Notes: generated by a model not told the origin, from the letters alone. A DNA stretch of 64,000 bases from Janthinobacterium sp. TND4EL3 (GCF_900156175.1 NZ_FTMV01000003.1:186001-250000), one strand, 5' to 3'. Positions 53,853 to 63,041 are shown, numbered from the stretch's first letter. Program-made: numbers and translations.

Positions 53853-55574
53853 ATGGCCAGCTTGTTTATCCTTACTATGAAAGTGATCTGCATGTTTAAC
53901 GTTTCCAGCATCTGCCTTGCAACTTTGATCCTGTTGCAAACCCCTGCCAGCTGGGCCGGCCAGCCCGCTCCACTGACTGCGCGACAGCAGGCGCTGGCAG
54001 CGCAAATCGACGCCAGCATCGCTCCCTATTACAAGTCCACCGAACCGGGCGCCGTTGTCATCGTCGTCAAGGATGGGCAGCCCCTGTTGCGCAAGGCATA
54101 TGGCCTGGCCAGCGTGCAGGATGGCCAGCCGCTGACGCCCGACATGTCGCTGCGCCTGGGTTCCATTTCCAAGCAATTCACCGCCGTCGCCATCCTCTTG
54201 CTGGCCGACCAGGGCAAGCTGGCCGTTACCGATGACATCACGACATTCCTGCCCGACTATCCGACCCACGGCAAGAAAATCACGATCGCGCAGCTGCTGG
54301 CGCACACGTCCGGCATCCACGACTACACAAGGAAGCCGGAATTTGTGCCCAACAGCACGAAAGACTTGAGCGTGGCGCAGATGATCGATTTCTTCAAGAA
54401 CGATCCCCTGGACTTTGAACCGGGCACCCAATGGAGTTACAGCAGCTCCGGCTATTTCCTGCTGGGCGCCATCATTGAAAAAGCTTCGGGCCAGCCCTAT
54501 GCCACGTTTGTGGAACAGCAGATATTCGTGCCGCTGGGCATGAACGATACGGCTTACGAAGGCCACGAGCGTCAGTCCGTCAAGCGTGCGGCCGGGCATA
54601 TCCGTTCGGGCGAGACCTATGTGCCGAACTTGCCCTTGAGCATGACGCAGCCGTATGCGGCTGGCGCGCTCGTCTCCACCGTGGACGACCTGGCGCGCTG
54701 GGATGCGGCCATTTCGGACGGCAAGCTGCTCAAGGCCGCCACTTGGGAGCTGGCGTTCACGCAAGCCAAGCTGAACGATGGTAAAACGACCCGCTCCGGC
54801 TACGGCTGGAAGGTGGGCACTTGGCAAAACACGCCCGTCATCCACCATAGTGGCGGCATCAATGGCTTTGCCACGTATGCGATGCGTTTGCCCAAGGAAA
54901 AAGTCTACGTGGCCGTGCTGGAAAACTCGGACACGGGCCTGGTCGACCCGGACGTGGTGGCGCGCAAGGCTGCCGCCATCGCCGTGGGCCGGCCATATCC
55001 CGAGATTAAGGTCATCACGCTCAAGCCCGCCATCCTGGATGCGTATGCGGGCGTGTACGCCATCAACGACAAGGCTGGCTATACGATCCGCAACTTCGAG
55101 GGCAACTTGCTGCTGCAGCGCACGGGCCGCCCGGCGCAACGCATGCTGGCGTATTCGCCAAATGGTTTCCTGATTGAAAATACGCTCACCACAGCCGAAT
55201 TCGAGCGGGGACCGAAGGGCGAGGCGCAGCTGATTCTCAACGATGGCGGCGAATCGAAGTCGGTGCACGAGCGCGCCAGCGCCGCCAAGCCGGCGCGTAC
55301 GGTGGTTGCCATGACGACGGCGCAATTCGATGCCTACGTGGGCAAGTATGCGCTGGCGCCCGAGGTCTACCTGGAAGTGACGCGCGAAGGCGACAAGTTC
55401 TTCGCCCAGGTGACGGGTTTTCGCAAGCTGGCCATGCTGCCGATGAGCGAGACGGCTTTCTTTTCGAATGAAGTCGATGCGGAAGTGCGCTTCAGCAAGG
55501 ATGCCGATGGCAAGACGCAACAACTGGTGTTGCGTCAGGAGGGGCAGGATATGCCGGCCAGAAGGGTCAATTGA
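53853..55574 (+). CDS. Exported serine hydrolase, beta-lactamase (class C) family
   Basis: A 573-residue protein with a signal peptide (cleavage near AWAG, about 36) and a serine beta-lactamase/esterase domain (about 50-390). The catalytic motif is SISK (Ser104, Lys107), the second motif YSSSG (about 199), and the third HHSGG (about 337). The C-terminal 180 residues look like a beta-rich lipocalin-like domain pair, common in such hydrolases. Substrates may be peptides or esters; beta-lactam hydrolysis is not assured. Starts at 53853, 53877 or 53892 are possible; none has a strong ribosome site. Confidence 0.85.
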   Translation: MASLFILTMKVICMFNVSSICLATLILLQTPASWAGQPAPLTARQQALAAQIDASIAPYYKSTEPGAVVIVVKDGQPLLRKAYGLASVQDGQPLTPDMSLRLGSISKQFTAVAILLLADQGKLAVTDDITTFLPDYPTHGKKITIAQLLAHTSGIHDYTRKPEFVPNSTKDLSVAQMIDFFKNDPLDFEPGTQWSYSSSGYFLLGAIIEKASGQPYATFVEQQIFVPLGMNDTAYEGHERQSVKRAAGHIRSGETYVPNLPLSMTQPYAAGALVSTVDDLARWDAAISDGKLLKAATWELAFTQAKLNDGKTTRSGYGWKVGTWQNTPVIHHSGGINGFATYAMRLPKEKVYVAVLENSDTGLVDPDVVARKAAAIAVGRPYPEIKVITLKPAILDAYAGVYAINDKAGYTIRNFEGNLLLQRTGRPAQRMLAYSPNGFLIENTLTTAEFERGPKGEAQLILNDGGESKSVHERASAAKPARTVVAMTTAQFDAYVGKYALAPEVYLEVTREGDKFFAQVTGFRKLAMLPMSETAFFSNEVDAEVRFSKDADGKTQQLVLRQEGQDMPARRVN

Positions 55575-55612
55575 TGCGTGAAGGCCGGCTTGGCGCTTGT
55601 GCGCGAGCCGGT

Positions 55613-56287
55613 CTACGCCCCCATGGCTTGCCAGCCATGCCAGCCGAACGCCATCACCCAGGCCAGGAAGATCGCCAGCCCCGGCAGCAACAGCCATTTT
55701 GCTGCCGTTTCTTCCCACGCCACATACGGCTGGCCGCCGCGTGCGATGGCCAGCAGCACCTGGCCGCCATTCAGGCCGGCAAACGGCAGCAGGTTGAACG
55801 CGCACAGTTTTAATGAGAACAGGGCGAACACCAGCGCAAAGCCATGCGTACGGGAAAACATTTCCCCTTCACCCAGCAATTCCTGCGCCCTCGACAAGGG
55901 CGCCAGCGCGCCAGCGACGATGTGCCCGAAGGCGGCGATAAAGCGCTCCCAGCCCGAGACTCCCATGATGCCCAGCGACAAGGCCAGCAGCACGGTCACG
56001 CCGCTCAGGGGCAGCAGCACCTGCTTCCACAGCGGCTGGAAGTTGTAGGCGTCAAGGCAGGGATCGTCGTCATACAAGGTTTCCTCACGCGTATCCTTCA
56101 GCACGAGATTGCCGGCCAGCGGCAGCAGCTTGAGGTGGACTTTGCCCCAGGTCAGCAGGGTGGGACCGACGCCATAGCTGATGCTGCGCACCGTGATGCC
56201 GAACAGCCTGGCGCAGGCCGCCATGACGGAAATGTGGAGGACCATGAAGACAATGAAGCAGAGCAGCAACTGCAGGGCGGGATGCAT
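55613..56287 (-). CDS. M50-like membrane protein with degenerate protease motifs
   Basis: A 224-residue membrane protein resembling site-2 proteases in layout. A first helix with VLHISVMAACARLFGITVRS stands where active enzymes have HExxH then ARLFGI; SYGVGP follows as in the family; and NLLPFAGLNGGQVLL replaces the usual N-x2-P-x-P-LDGG. The Glu, second His and Asp needed for zinc catalysis are therefore absent. It is probably a pseudoprotease, perhaps a chaperone or scaffold. The ATG at 56287 (MHPALQLLL) is chosen; a longer frame starting upstream runs through the terminator of phoH. Confidence 0.7.
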   Translation of the reverse strand: MHPALQLLLCFIVFMVLHISVMAACARLFGITVRSISYGVGPTLLTWGKVHLKLLPLAGNLVLKDTREETLYDDDPCLDAYNFQPLWKQVLLPLSGVTVLLALSLGIMGVSGWERFIAAFGHIVAGALAPLSRAQELLGEGEMFSRTHGFALVFALFSLKLCAFNLLPFAGLNGGQVLLAIARGGQPYVAWEETAAKWLLLPGLAIFLAWVMAFGWHGWQAMGA

Positions 56288-56353
56288 GGGGCGGGTTGTC
56301 CAGGAAGAAAGGAGCGGTATTAGAACATGTCGCAGAAAAAAGTTGCGCACATG

Positions 56354-56392
56354 AAAAAAGCCCCGCCTGCATCGCTGCAGCCGGGGCTTTTG
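56354..56392 (-). terminator. Terminator after the PIN-PhoH gene
   Basis: AAAAGCCCCG (56356-56365) pairs with CGGGGCTTTT (56382-56391), with an inner CTGCA-TCGC-TGCAG stem; T run on the minus strand. Confidence 0.9.
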
Positions 56393-56426
56393 CATGACTG
56401 GGGCAGCTCGCGCCGCCCGCTACAAC

Positions 56427-58250
56427 TTACAGCACTTCGCTGGCGTGGTCGGCCAGGCGCGAACGCTCGCCGCGAGCCAGGGTCACGTGGCCGCTGTGCG
56501 ACCAGCCCTTGAAGCGGTCGACCACATAGGTCAGGCCGCTGGAGCCTTCCGTCAGGTACGGCGTGTCGATCTGGGCGATGTTGCCCAGGCACAGGATCTT
56601 CGTGCCGGGACCTGCGCGCGTGACGAGGGTCTTGACCTGTTTCGGCGTCAGGTTTTGCGCTTCGTCAATGATGAGGAACTTGTTGACGAAGGTGCGGCCG
56701 CGCATGAAGTTGAGCGACTTGATCTTGATGCGTGAGCGGATCAGGTCTTGCGTTGCCGCACGGCCCCATTCGCCGCCATCGGAGTCGGACTTGTTCAGCA
56801 CTTCCAGGTTGTCGTCGAAGGCGCCCATCCATGGCGACATCTTTTCCTCTTCCGTGCCAGGCAGGAAACCGATGTCTTCGCCGACGGGCACGGTCACGCG
56901 GGTGACGATGATCTCATTGTAGAGCTTGGTTTCCAGCACTTGCGCCAGGCCGGCGGCCAGGGCCAGCAGGGTCTTGCCGGTACCGGCCTGTCCCAGCAGG
57001 GTGACGAAGTCGCATTCCGGGTTCATCAGCAGGTTCAGGGCGAAGTTCTGCTCGCGGTTGCGTGCCGTCACGCCCCACACATTGTTCTTCGTGTGGCTGA
57101 AGTCGCGCAGGGTTTGCAGCACGGCCGTCTTGCCGTTGATCTGTTTCACCTGGCCATAGAATGGCGCTTCGCCGTTTTTCGGCTCCAGGTAGATGAACTG
57201 GTTGACCAGCATCGACGGCACGAACGGACCCGTCACGCGGTAGAACGTGGAGCTGTAGCCGTTCTTGCTTTCTTGCCACGATTCCATGTCCTTGCCGTGC
57301 TTGTTCCAGAAATCGTCCGGCAGTTGCACGATGCCCGAATACAGCAAGTCCGTGTCTTCCAGCACATGGTCGTTGAAGTAGTCTTCGGCCGGCAAGCCCA
57401 GGGCGCGTGCCTTGATGCGCATGTTGATGTCTTTCGACACCAGCACGACGGGGCGGCCGTCCTGTTCCGCTTCCAGCGAGCGCACGACGGCGAGGATCTG
57501 GTTGTCGGCCTTGCCTACTGGCAAGCCAGCCGGCAGGTCCGCGCTTTGCAAACGCGTCTGGAAGAATAAACGGCCCTTGGCATCCTTGTTGCCCAGCTTG
57601 GACAGCGGAATGCCGTGCTCGATGGCGTCGTCATCCGTGTTGCTGATCAGGGCGTCGAGCGTGCGCGAGACCTGGCGGGCGTTGCGCGCCACTTCCGTCA
57701 TGCCCTTCTTGTGGTTGTCCAGCTCTTCCAGGGTCATCATCGGCAGGTACACATCGTGTTCCTCGAAGCGGAACAGCGACGAAGGGTCGTGCATCAGCAC
57801 GTTGGTGTCGAGCACGAACAGCTTGCTGATGCCGCGCTGGTCCGCGGCGCGGCTGGCCGAGGACTTGAGCTGCACTTCGACCGCCTTGTGCTTGGCCGGG
57901 TGCGGCTGCTCCTGCTTGACGGACTTGATCGGCGTGACCTTGGCGGCGGGCGCCTTGGCTTTTGCCGCCGGCTTGGTTTTGGCGGCAGGCGCCGGTGCAG
58001 CAACAGGCGCGGCAGCCACGGGCGCCGGGGCGGGCGCTGGTTTGGCGACCATCAGGGCCGCCACTTGCTTGATCTTCGTGGCCGCATTGCGGACTGGCTT
58101 GGCAACTTCGGCGATCGCCGCTTCAATGATCGGTGCAGCCACTTTCTTGGCTGCCGGGGTTTTCGTGGCCGGGCGCGCTGCGCCTGCGGTTGGGTAATCT
58201 TGGGTGGCCAGGATGGTGGCTGGCTTGCTCGGTAATTTTGGCAGTGGCAT
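56427..58250 (-). CDS. PIN-PhoH (PhoH2-type) ATPase
   Basis: A 607-residue protein. The first 140 residues are a Lys/Ala/Pro-rich low-complexity extension. A PIN nuclease domain follows (about 143-290; acidic site in FVLDTNVLMHDP and EELD, then KADNQILAV). The PhoH ATPase domain has Walker A GQAGTGKT (about 418) and Walker B FLIIDEAQN. PhoH2 proteins have been shown to act as RNA helicase-nucleases. The ATG at 58250 (MPLPKLPSK) is chosen over one 21 codons upstream. The basic extension could bind RNA. A terminator follows. Confidence 0.9.
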   Translation of the reverse strand: MPLPKLPSKPATILATQDYPTAGAARPATKTPAAKKVAAPIIEAAIAEVAKPVRNAATKIKQVAALMVAKPAPAPAPVAAAPVAAPAPAAKTKPAAKAKAPAAKVTPIKSVKQEQPHPAKHKAVEVQLKSSASRAADQRGISKLFVLDTNVLMHDPSSLFRFEEHDVYLPMMTLEELDNHKKGMTEVARNARQVSRTLDALISNTDDDAIEHGIPLSKLGNKDAKGRLFFQTRLQSADLPAGLPVGKADNQILAVVRSLEAEQDGRPVVLVSKDINMRIKARALGLPAEDYFNDHVLEDTDLLYSGIVQLPDDFWNKHGKDMESWQESKNGYSSTFYRVTGPFVPSMLVNQFIYLEPKNGEAPFYGQVKQINGKTAVLQTLRDFSHTKNNVWGVTARNREQNFALNLLMNPECDFVTLLGQAGTGKTLLALAAGLAQVLETKLYNEIIVTRVTVPVGEDIGFLPGTEEEKMSPWMGAFDDNLEVLNKSDSDGGEWGRAATQDLIRSRIKIKSLNFMRGRTFVNKFLIIDEAQNLTPKQVKTLVTRAGPGTKILCLGNIAQIDTPYLTEGSSGLTYVVDRFKGWSHSGHVTLARGERSRLADHASEVL

Positions 58251-58414
58251 CAGGATCTCAATCAAAAAATTTCTGGAATGAATCGCCCATGGGCTGCCAG
58301 CTTCTGGCGGCACTACTCATGGGGTGGATGCTTGGGAACAACAATGGAACAGGACGAGTGACTGCCGGACGGCCGGCTGCTTGGCCGGTCATGAACGCCA
58401 TCGGCGGGCTGCAG

Positions 58415-58500
58415 GCCCGCCTGGCGGAGTGGGTAGAGGCGCTTCGTTGACTCAAAATGGCGATAGGTACCGTGAACTGGGCTGCGGTTGAATTAAGCTG
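58415..58500 (+). pseudogene. tRNA-Leu(CAA)-like remnant
   Basis: From GCCCGCCTGGCGGAGTGGG (58415) through a D-arm-like segment to GTTGACTCAAAAT (58446-58458), the sequence resembles the 5' half of a tRNA-Leu with anticodon CAA. The 3' anticodon strand pairs only with G-T wobbles, the T arm is poor, and no matching 3' acceptor or CCA is found. It lies in the 289-bp gap between phoH and bcp. Confidence 0.3.
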
Positions 58501-58539
58501 GCTGGATGCCGGCAACGCGCATTCGATCAGAACAGATGA

Positions 58540-59010
58540 TCACTTCAGACGCGCTACGAATTCCAGCACTTCTTCCACGTGAGTTGCGACCTTCACGCCT
58601 CTCCATTCTTTCACCAATCGGCCCTGGGCGTCAATCACAAACGTGCTGCGCTCGACGCCGCGCACGGTCTTGCCGTACATCTGTTTCATCTTCATGACGT
58701 TGAACAGCTGGCAAACGGCTTCGTCCGGGTCGGAAATGAGTTCGAACGGCAGGTCCAGCTTGGCCTTGAAGCTTTCGTGCGAGCGCAGGGAATCGCGGCT
58801 GATGCCGTAGATTTCCACGCCGGCGGCCGTGAACTGCGCATAGGCGTCGCGGAAGGCGATATTTTCAGTGGTGCAGCCTGGGGTGTTGTCCTTCGGATAG
58901 AAAAACAAGACCGTGGCCTTGGCCGGACGGCCCAGCAACTGAAAAGTCTTGCCGCTGGTCATGGCAGCGGTGAAGTCGGGAATGCTAACGAGGGATTGGC
59001 TATCAGCCAC
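58540..59010 (-). CDS. bcp: Thiol peroxidase, BCP/PrxQ family
   Basis: A 156-residue peroxiredoxin that reduces peroxides with electrons from thioredoxin. The peroxidatic Cys46 is in YPKDNTPGCTTEN. The usual second Cys five residues later is absent (Ile-Ala region); Cys100 (DEAVCQLFNV) might serve as an atypical resolving residue. GVERSTFVIDAQGRL is typical. It lies 73 bp after arnD on the same strand. A TTGCCA-N15-TATGAT in the gap may give it its own promoter. Confidence 0.92.
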   Translation of the reverse strand: MADSQSLVSIPDFTAAMTSGKTFQLLGRPAKATVLFFYPKDNTPGCTTENIAFRDAYAQFTAAGVEIYGISRDSLRSHESFKAKLDLPFELISDPDEAVCQLFNVMKMKQMYGKTVRGVERSTFVIDAQGRLVKEWRGVKVATHVEEVLEFVARLK

Positions 59011-59083
59011 AGGTTCTCTCCTGAACGGTGATCATAGCGCTGTTTTTAATCTGGCAACGCATCCAGGTGCAACGATACAGCAT

Positions 59084-60043
59084 TCAGGCCGCTTTGCCCT
59101 GCACAATCAGGCGTCCCGAACGCCCTGGCAATTCATCCCAGGTGATGGGGCAAACGGGCAGGTCGGTATTTTTTATCTTTTCATAATAGTCGCCCATCGC
59201 TGCGAACTGGTAGCCCTGGGCTTGCCAGCCAGCCAGCAGTTGCTCGAAAATGGGGGCGAGTTTCTGACCTTCAAGTTCCGCATGCAAGGTATATACGTGA
59301 TCGCGCGGATTATCCGCCGTCAGCGACAAGATGTGCGCGGCAACATTGCCGGTAGTAATTAGTTTGCCATCGATTTCGCAACCGAGCAGCTCGTCCAGGG
59401 TAGGCAGGGTGGTGGGCAACTGTACGCACTCGAGGATGGTGTTGCCATTGCGCACGCGATGCGGGCCATTGCCCGGATGCACCATGGCGCCACGTTCATC
59501 AAGCATGGCGCGGCCATCGGACGCAAAGCGGTAGCCGGCCGTGTCATGCTCGACAAAGGCGCTGACATTCATTTGCCAGCCGGCCGCGCCGTGCGTGTGC
59601 GGCGGTGTGCCGAACACCTGCTCGTAGCGGTTGGCAGCCTTGCGCATCATCTTGATGGTCCAGGCGGCGCCGCGCCTGGCCACGTTGTCTTGCCACAGGG
59701 TGTGATCCCAGGTGTGGATGCCGCACTCGAAACCGGCATCGCGCACGGCGCGCAATTGCGCCGCGCACTGCTTGCCGATATCGGGTCCCGGCAGCAAGGT
59801 GCCGTACATCAATGTTTTCAAGCCATAGTGCTCGACCACCGAGGTGCGCGACACCTTGCTGAAAAAGCCGGGCCGCAAGGCACGCCGCAGGGCCCAGCCC
59901 GTGTGGTCGGGGCCCAGCGAGAACAGAAAGGTGGCCTTGGCCTGGTGCGCCTGCAACATGCGCACCAGATTGCCCATGCCTTCACGGGTGCCGCGATAGG
60001 TATCGACGTCGATTTTCAGGGTCAGGAACGGCTTGCTCAACAT
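59084..60043 (-). CDS. arnD: Undecaprenyl-phosphate formamido-arabinose deformylase
   Basis: A 319-residue polysaccharide-deacetylase-fold enzyme. LTLKIDVDTYRGTREGMGNLVRM supplies the catalytic Asp pair, ATFLFSLGPDHTG is typical of ArnD, and GIHTWDHTLWQ carries the metal His pair. It removes the formyl group from undecaprenyl-phosphate-L-Ara4FN before transfer to lipid A, a change that lowers affinity for cationic peptides such as polymyxin. Its ATG overlaps the stop of the dehydrogenase gene by one base. Confidence 0.93.
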   Translation of the reverse strand: MLSKPFLTLKIDVDTYRGTREGMGNLVRMLQAHQAKATFLFSLGPDHTGWALRRALRPGFFSKVSRTSVVEHYGLKTLMYGTLLPGPDIGKQCAAQLRAVRDAGFECGIHTWDHTLWQDNVARRGAAWTIKMMRKAANRYEQVFGTPPHTHGAAGWQMNVSAFVEHDTAGYRFASDGRAMLDERGAMVHPGNGPHRVRNGNTILECVQLPTTLPTLDELLGCEIDGKLITTGNVAAHILSLTADNPRDHVYTLHAELEGQKLAPIFEQLLAGWQAQGYQFAAMGDYYEKIKNTDLPVCPITWDELPGRSGRLIVQGKAA

Positions 60044-61095
60044 TAATCCATCAGGGCTTTGGCTTGGGCTACCTGGCTGCGGTAGGCGTCGAAAATATTG
60101 CGCAGGGAGTCGGCCATGGACGTCGTTGGCGCCCAGCCCAGCTCTTCGCAGGTATTCGTGATTTTCGGCACGCGGTTCTGCACGTCCTGGTAGCCGGCGC
60201 CGTAGTAGGCGCCCGAGGTCGTTTCCACGATTTTCACGTGTTTCGCGCCTTCGGCGTATTCCGGGTACTCGGCGGCCAGGGTCAGCATCATGCCGGCCAG
60301 GTCGCGGATCGAGTAATTATTGGTCGGATTGCCAATGTTGTAGATCTTGCCGCTGGCCACGCCATTTTTGTTGGCAATGATGCGGATCAAGGCATCGATG
60401 CCGTCGTCGATGTAGGTGAACGCGCGTTTCTGTGCGCCGCCGTCCACCAGCGAGATGTTCTCGCCGCGCACGATATGGCCGAAGAATTGCGTCACGACGC
60501 GCGACGAGCCTTCTTTCGGCGTGTGGATCGAGTCCAGGCCGGCGCCGATCCAGTTGAATGGGCGGAACAAGGTGAAGTTCAGGCCTTCCATGCCGTAGCC
60601 CCAGATCACGCGGTCCATCAGCTGCTTGGCATTCGAGTAGATCCAGCGTGGCTTGTTGATCGGGCCGCAGATCAGTTCCGAGTTTTCCGGATCGAATTCT
60701 TCGTCGTGGCACATGCCGTACACTTCCGAGGTCGACGGGAAGACCAGGTGCTTGCCGTACTTGGCGGCCGAGCGCACGATAGGCAGGTTGGCTTCGAAGT
60801 CCAGTTCGAACACGCGCAGCGGCTGCTTGACGTAGGTCGAAGGCGTGGCGATGGCCACCAGCGGCAGGATCACGTCGCATTTCTTGACGTGGTACTCGAC
60901 CCATTCCTTGTTGATCGTGATGTCGCCTTCAAAGAAGTGCATGCGCGACTTGTAGTTCTCGTCGTCCAGCAATTCCGTGATGCGGTCCGTGTTCATGTCC
61001 ATGCCGTAGACATGCCAGTCGGTGGTTTCCAGGATGCGCTTGGACAGGTGGTGGCCGATGAAGCCGTTGACGCCTAAGATGAGGACTTTTTTCAT
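60043..61095 (-). CDS. UDP-glucuronate oxidative decarboxylase (ArnA dehydrogenase half, separate gene)
   Basis: A 350-residue short-chain dehydrogenase equal to the C-terminal half of enteric ArnA. NAD motif GVNGFIGHHL, acid-binding EVYGMCHDEEFDPENSELICG, catalytic Tyr/Lys in YSNAKQLMD, and FRPFNWIGAGLD. It oxidises UDP-glucuronate and releases CO2 to give UDP-4-keto-pentose. The formyltransferase half is the next gene upstream (22-bp gap), so ArnA is split here. Confidence 0.92.
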   Translation of the reverse strand: MKKVLILGVNGFIGHHLSKRILETTDWHVYGMDMNTDRITELLDDENYKSRMHFFEGDITINKEWVEYHVKKCDVILPLVAIATPSTYVKQPLRVFELDFEANLPIVRSAAKYGKHLVFPSTSEVYGMCHDEEFDPENSELICGPINKPRWIYSNAKQLMDRVIWGYGMEGLNFTLFRPFNWIGAGLDSIHTPKEGSSRVVTQFFGHIVRGENISLVDGGAQKRAFTYIDDGIDALIRIIANKNGVASGKIYNIGNPTNNYSIRDLAGMMLTLAAEYPEYAEGAKHVKIVETTSGAYYGAGYQDVQNRVPKITNTCEELGWAPTTSMADSLRNIFDAYRSQVAQAKALMD

Positions 61096-61117
61096 GTGAG
61101 ATTCTCGTGTGTGATAT

Positions 61118-62035
61118 TCAATGTGTGCTGACGCCGGTGGTCAGTCTTGCTTGCAATTGCTTGGCCGAAATCGTCTCCTCACCGGCCCTCAGTGCGGAAA
61201 TGGCCAGCATGCGGCCGTCACCGCAGACGCCAAAGATGCAATTATCCACTACCGCCAAGCCCGGTGGCAAACTTCCCGCTGAAAGCTTGCTTAAACGGGC
61301 TGTTTCGATGATGTAAACGACATTATTGACTTCGGTAAACGCGCCCGGATACGGTGGCGCGACCGCCCGGTGCAGGTTGTACACCTGTTGCGCGGGTAAC
61401 TTCCAGTCGATGCGGCCGTCTTCCGGCTTGCGTCCGCCGAAGTAGCCGCCCTGGCGCAGATCGTTCAACTGGCGCGGCGCCGTGCCGTCCAGCAAGGCTG
61501 GCAGCACGCCCCACAGGGTTTGCTCCGCAGCAACAGTTACCTTGCCAAACACTTCAAACGCCGTGTCGTCGGGCAGGATGGGCACGGCCGTCTGCGCCAC
61601 GATGGCGCCGGCGTCCGGCTTGACCGTCATTTCATGCAGGGTGGCGCCCGTTTCCGTGGCGCCATGCAGCACGGCCCAGTTGACGGGGGCGCGGCCACGG
61701 AACTGCGGCAGCAGCGAGCCGTGCATATTGTAGGCCGGCGCGACTTCCAAGATACTGGCTGGCAACATGTGACGGTAGTAAAAACTGAACAGCATGTCCG
61801 GCGTGGCCGCCTGCACCTGCGCCAGCAGCTCCGGCGCGCGGGCGTCGCCCGGCGTGACATAGGGGATGCCTTCGGCCCGGCACAGGTCCGCCACGGACTC
61901 GAACCACAGGTTTTCCGTGGGGCTGTCTTCGTGCGTGACGACGAGGGCGATATCGACGCCACCGGCCAGCAGCACCTTGATGCAGCGCACGCCGACGTTG
62001 TGGTAGCCGAAGACGACGGCGCGCGGGGCGCCCAT
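61118..62035 (-). CDS. UDP-Ara4N formyltransferase (ArnA N-terminal half, separate gene)
   Basis: A 305-residue formyl-THF-dependent transferase equal to the N-terminal half of ArnA. Rossmann start AVVFGYHNVGVRCIKVLL, the active-site NMHGSLLPQFRGRAPVNWA with Asn and His, and Asp in KPDAGAIVAQ. The C-terminal OB-like domain follows. It formylates UDP-L-Ara4N. The ATG at 62035 overlaps the arnC stop by one base (TGATG); a longer frame upstream lies antiparallel in frame to arnC and is not real. Confidence 0.9.
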   Translation of the reverse strand: MGAPRAVVFGYHNVGVRCIKVLLAGGVDIALVVTHEDSPTENLWFESVADLCRAEGIPYVTPGDARAPELLAQVQAATPDMLFSFYYRHMLPASILEVAPAYNMHGSLLPQFRGRAPVNWAVLHGATETGATLHEMTVKPDAGAIVAQTAVPILPDDTAFEVFGKVTVAAEQTLWGVLPALLDGTAPRQLNDLRQGGYFGGRKPEDGRIDWKLPAQQVYNLHRAVAPPYPGAFTEVNNVVYIIETARLSKLSAGSLPPGLAVVDNCIFGVCGDGRMLAISALRAGEETISAKQLQARLTTGVSTH

Positions 62036-63030
62036 CAGCGACCCACCTGGCGTTTTTCCAGGCGCACGTACGACTGTGCCTCGGCTTCCGCCTGGGTCAT
62101 GCCGTCTTGCAGGATGGTTTGCACCACATAGCGGGGACGCGCGCGCACCTGCTGGAAGATGCGTCCCACGTATTCGCCCACCAGGCCGATGCCGAACAGG
62201 ATCACGCCCATGAAGAAGAAGGCGATGGCAAACAGGGTGAACACGCCTTCGGCCTCCGCGCCCAGCAGGAAGCGGCGTATCAGCAGGAAGATGACCAGCA
62301 ACGCCGAGCCCAGCGACAAGGCCATGCCCAGCATGGAAAAGATTTGCAGCGGCACGAGTGAAAAGCCCGTGACCAGGTCGAAATTGAGGCGGATCAGGCT
62401 GTAGAGCGAGTATTTCGACTCGCCGGCGGCCCGTTCTTCGTGCTCGACGGTGATTTCCGTCGGCTTGCGGGCAAACGTGTAGGCCAGCGCGGGCACGAAG
62501 GTGTTCACTTCGGCGCACTGGTTGACGAGGTCGATGACATTGCGGCCATACGCGCGCAGCATGTTGCCCTGGTCGGTGATCTTGATATTCGTGATCTTTT
62601 CGCGCAGGCGGTTCATCATTTTCGAGGCCAGCGTGCGCCAGGCGGAATCTTGCCGCTTGCGCCGGATCGAGCCCACGTAATCGTAGCCTTCGCGCATTTT
62701 CGCCACCAGATTGCCGATTTCCTCGGGCGGGTTCTGCAAGTCGGCGTCGAGCGTGATCATGATCTGGCCGCGCGAGGCTTCAAAGCCGGCCAGAATGGCC
62801 ATGTGCTGGCCATAGTTGCCGTTGAACAAGACCACGCGCGTGACGTCGGGGCGCTGGCGGAATTGCTCGGCCAGGATGCTGACCGAATTGTCGCGGCTGC
62901 CGTCATTGATGAAGACGATCTCGTAGCTCGTCTGCAAGGCATCGAGGGCCGGATACAGGCGGGCAAACAGGGCGGCCAGGCCATCCTGCTCGTTGTAGAT
63001 AGGAATGATAATGGACAGTTCAGGTTTCAT
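62035..63030 (-). CDS. arnC: Undecaprenyl-phosphate Ara4FN transferase
   Basis: A 331-residue GT2 glycosyltransferase. The GT-A core has LSIIIPIYNEQDGL, FINDGSRDNS, LDADLQNPPEEI and QVRARPRYVVQ. Two C-terminal membrane helices (about 235-257 and 268-292, TLFAIAFFFMGVILFGIGLVG) anchor it. It transfers formylated aminoarabinose from UDP to undecaprenyl phosphate at the inner membrane. It lies 11 bp after arnB and is coupled to the formyltransferase gene. Confidence 0.93.
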   Translation of the reverse strand: MKPELSIIIPIYNEQDGLAALFARLYPALDALQTSYEIVFINDGSRDNSVSILAEQFRQRPDVTRVVLFNGNYGQHMAILAGFEASRGQIMITLDADLQNPPEEIGNLVAKMREGYDYVGSIRRKRQDSAWRTLASKMMNRLREKITNIKITDQGNMLRAYGRNVIDLVNQCAEVNTFVPALAYTFARKPTEITVEHEERAAGESKYSLYSLIRLNFDLVTGFSLVPLQIFSMLGMALSLGSALLVIFLLIRRFLLGAEAEGVFTLFAIAFFFMGVILFGIGLVGEYVGRIFQQVRARPRYVVQTILQDGMTQAEAEAQSYVRLEKRQVGR

Positions 63031-63041
63031 CGGCGCGCTAC

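Noticed and set aside
58403..58421. GGCGGGC-TGCAG-GCCCGCC as a terminator
   Set aside because: No T run on either side, and it is not close behind a gene end on either strand.
62036..62518. N-terminal extension of the ArnA formyltransferase frame
   Set aside because: The extension lies over arnC in another frame and is Arg/Ala-rich; the enzyme motif begins at the ATG at 62035.
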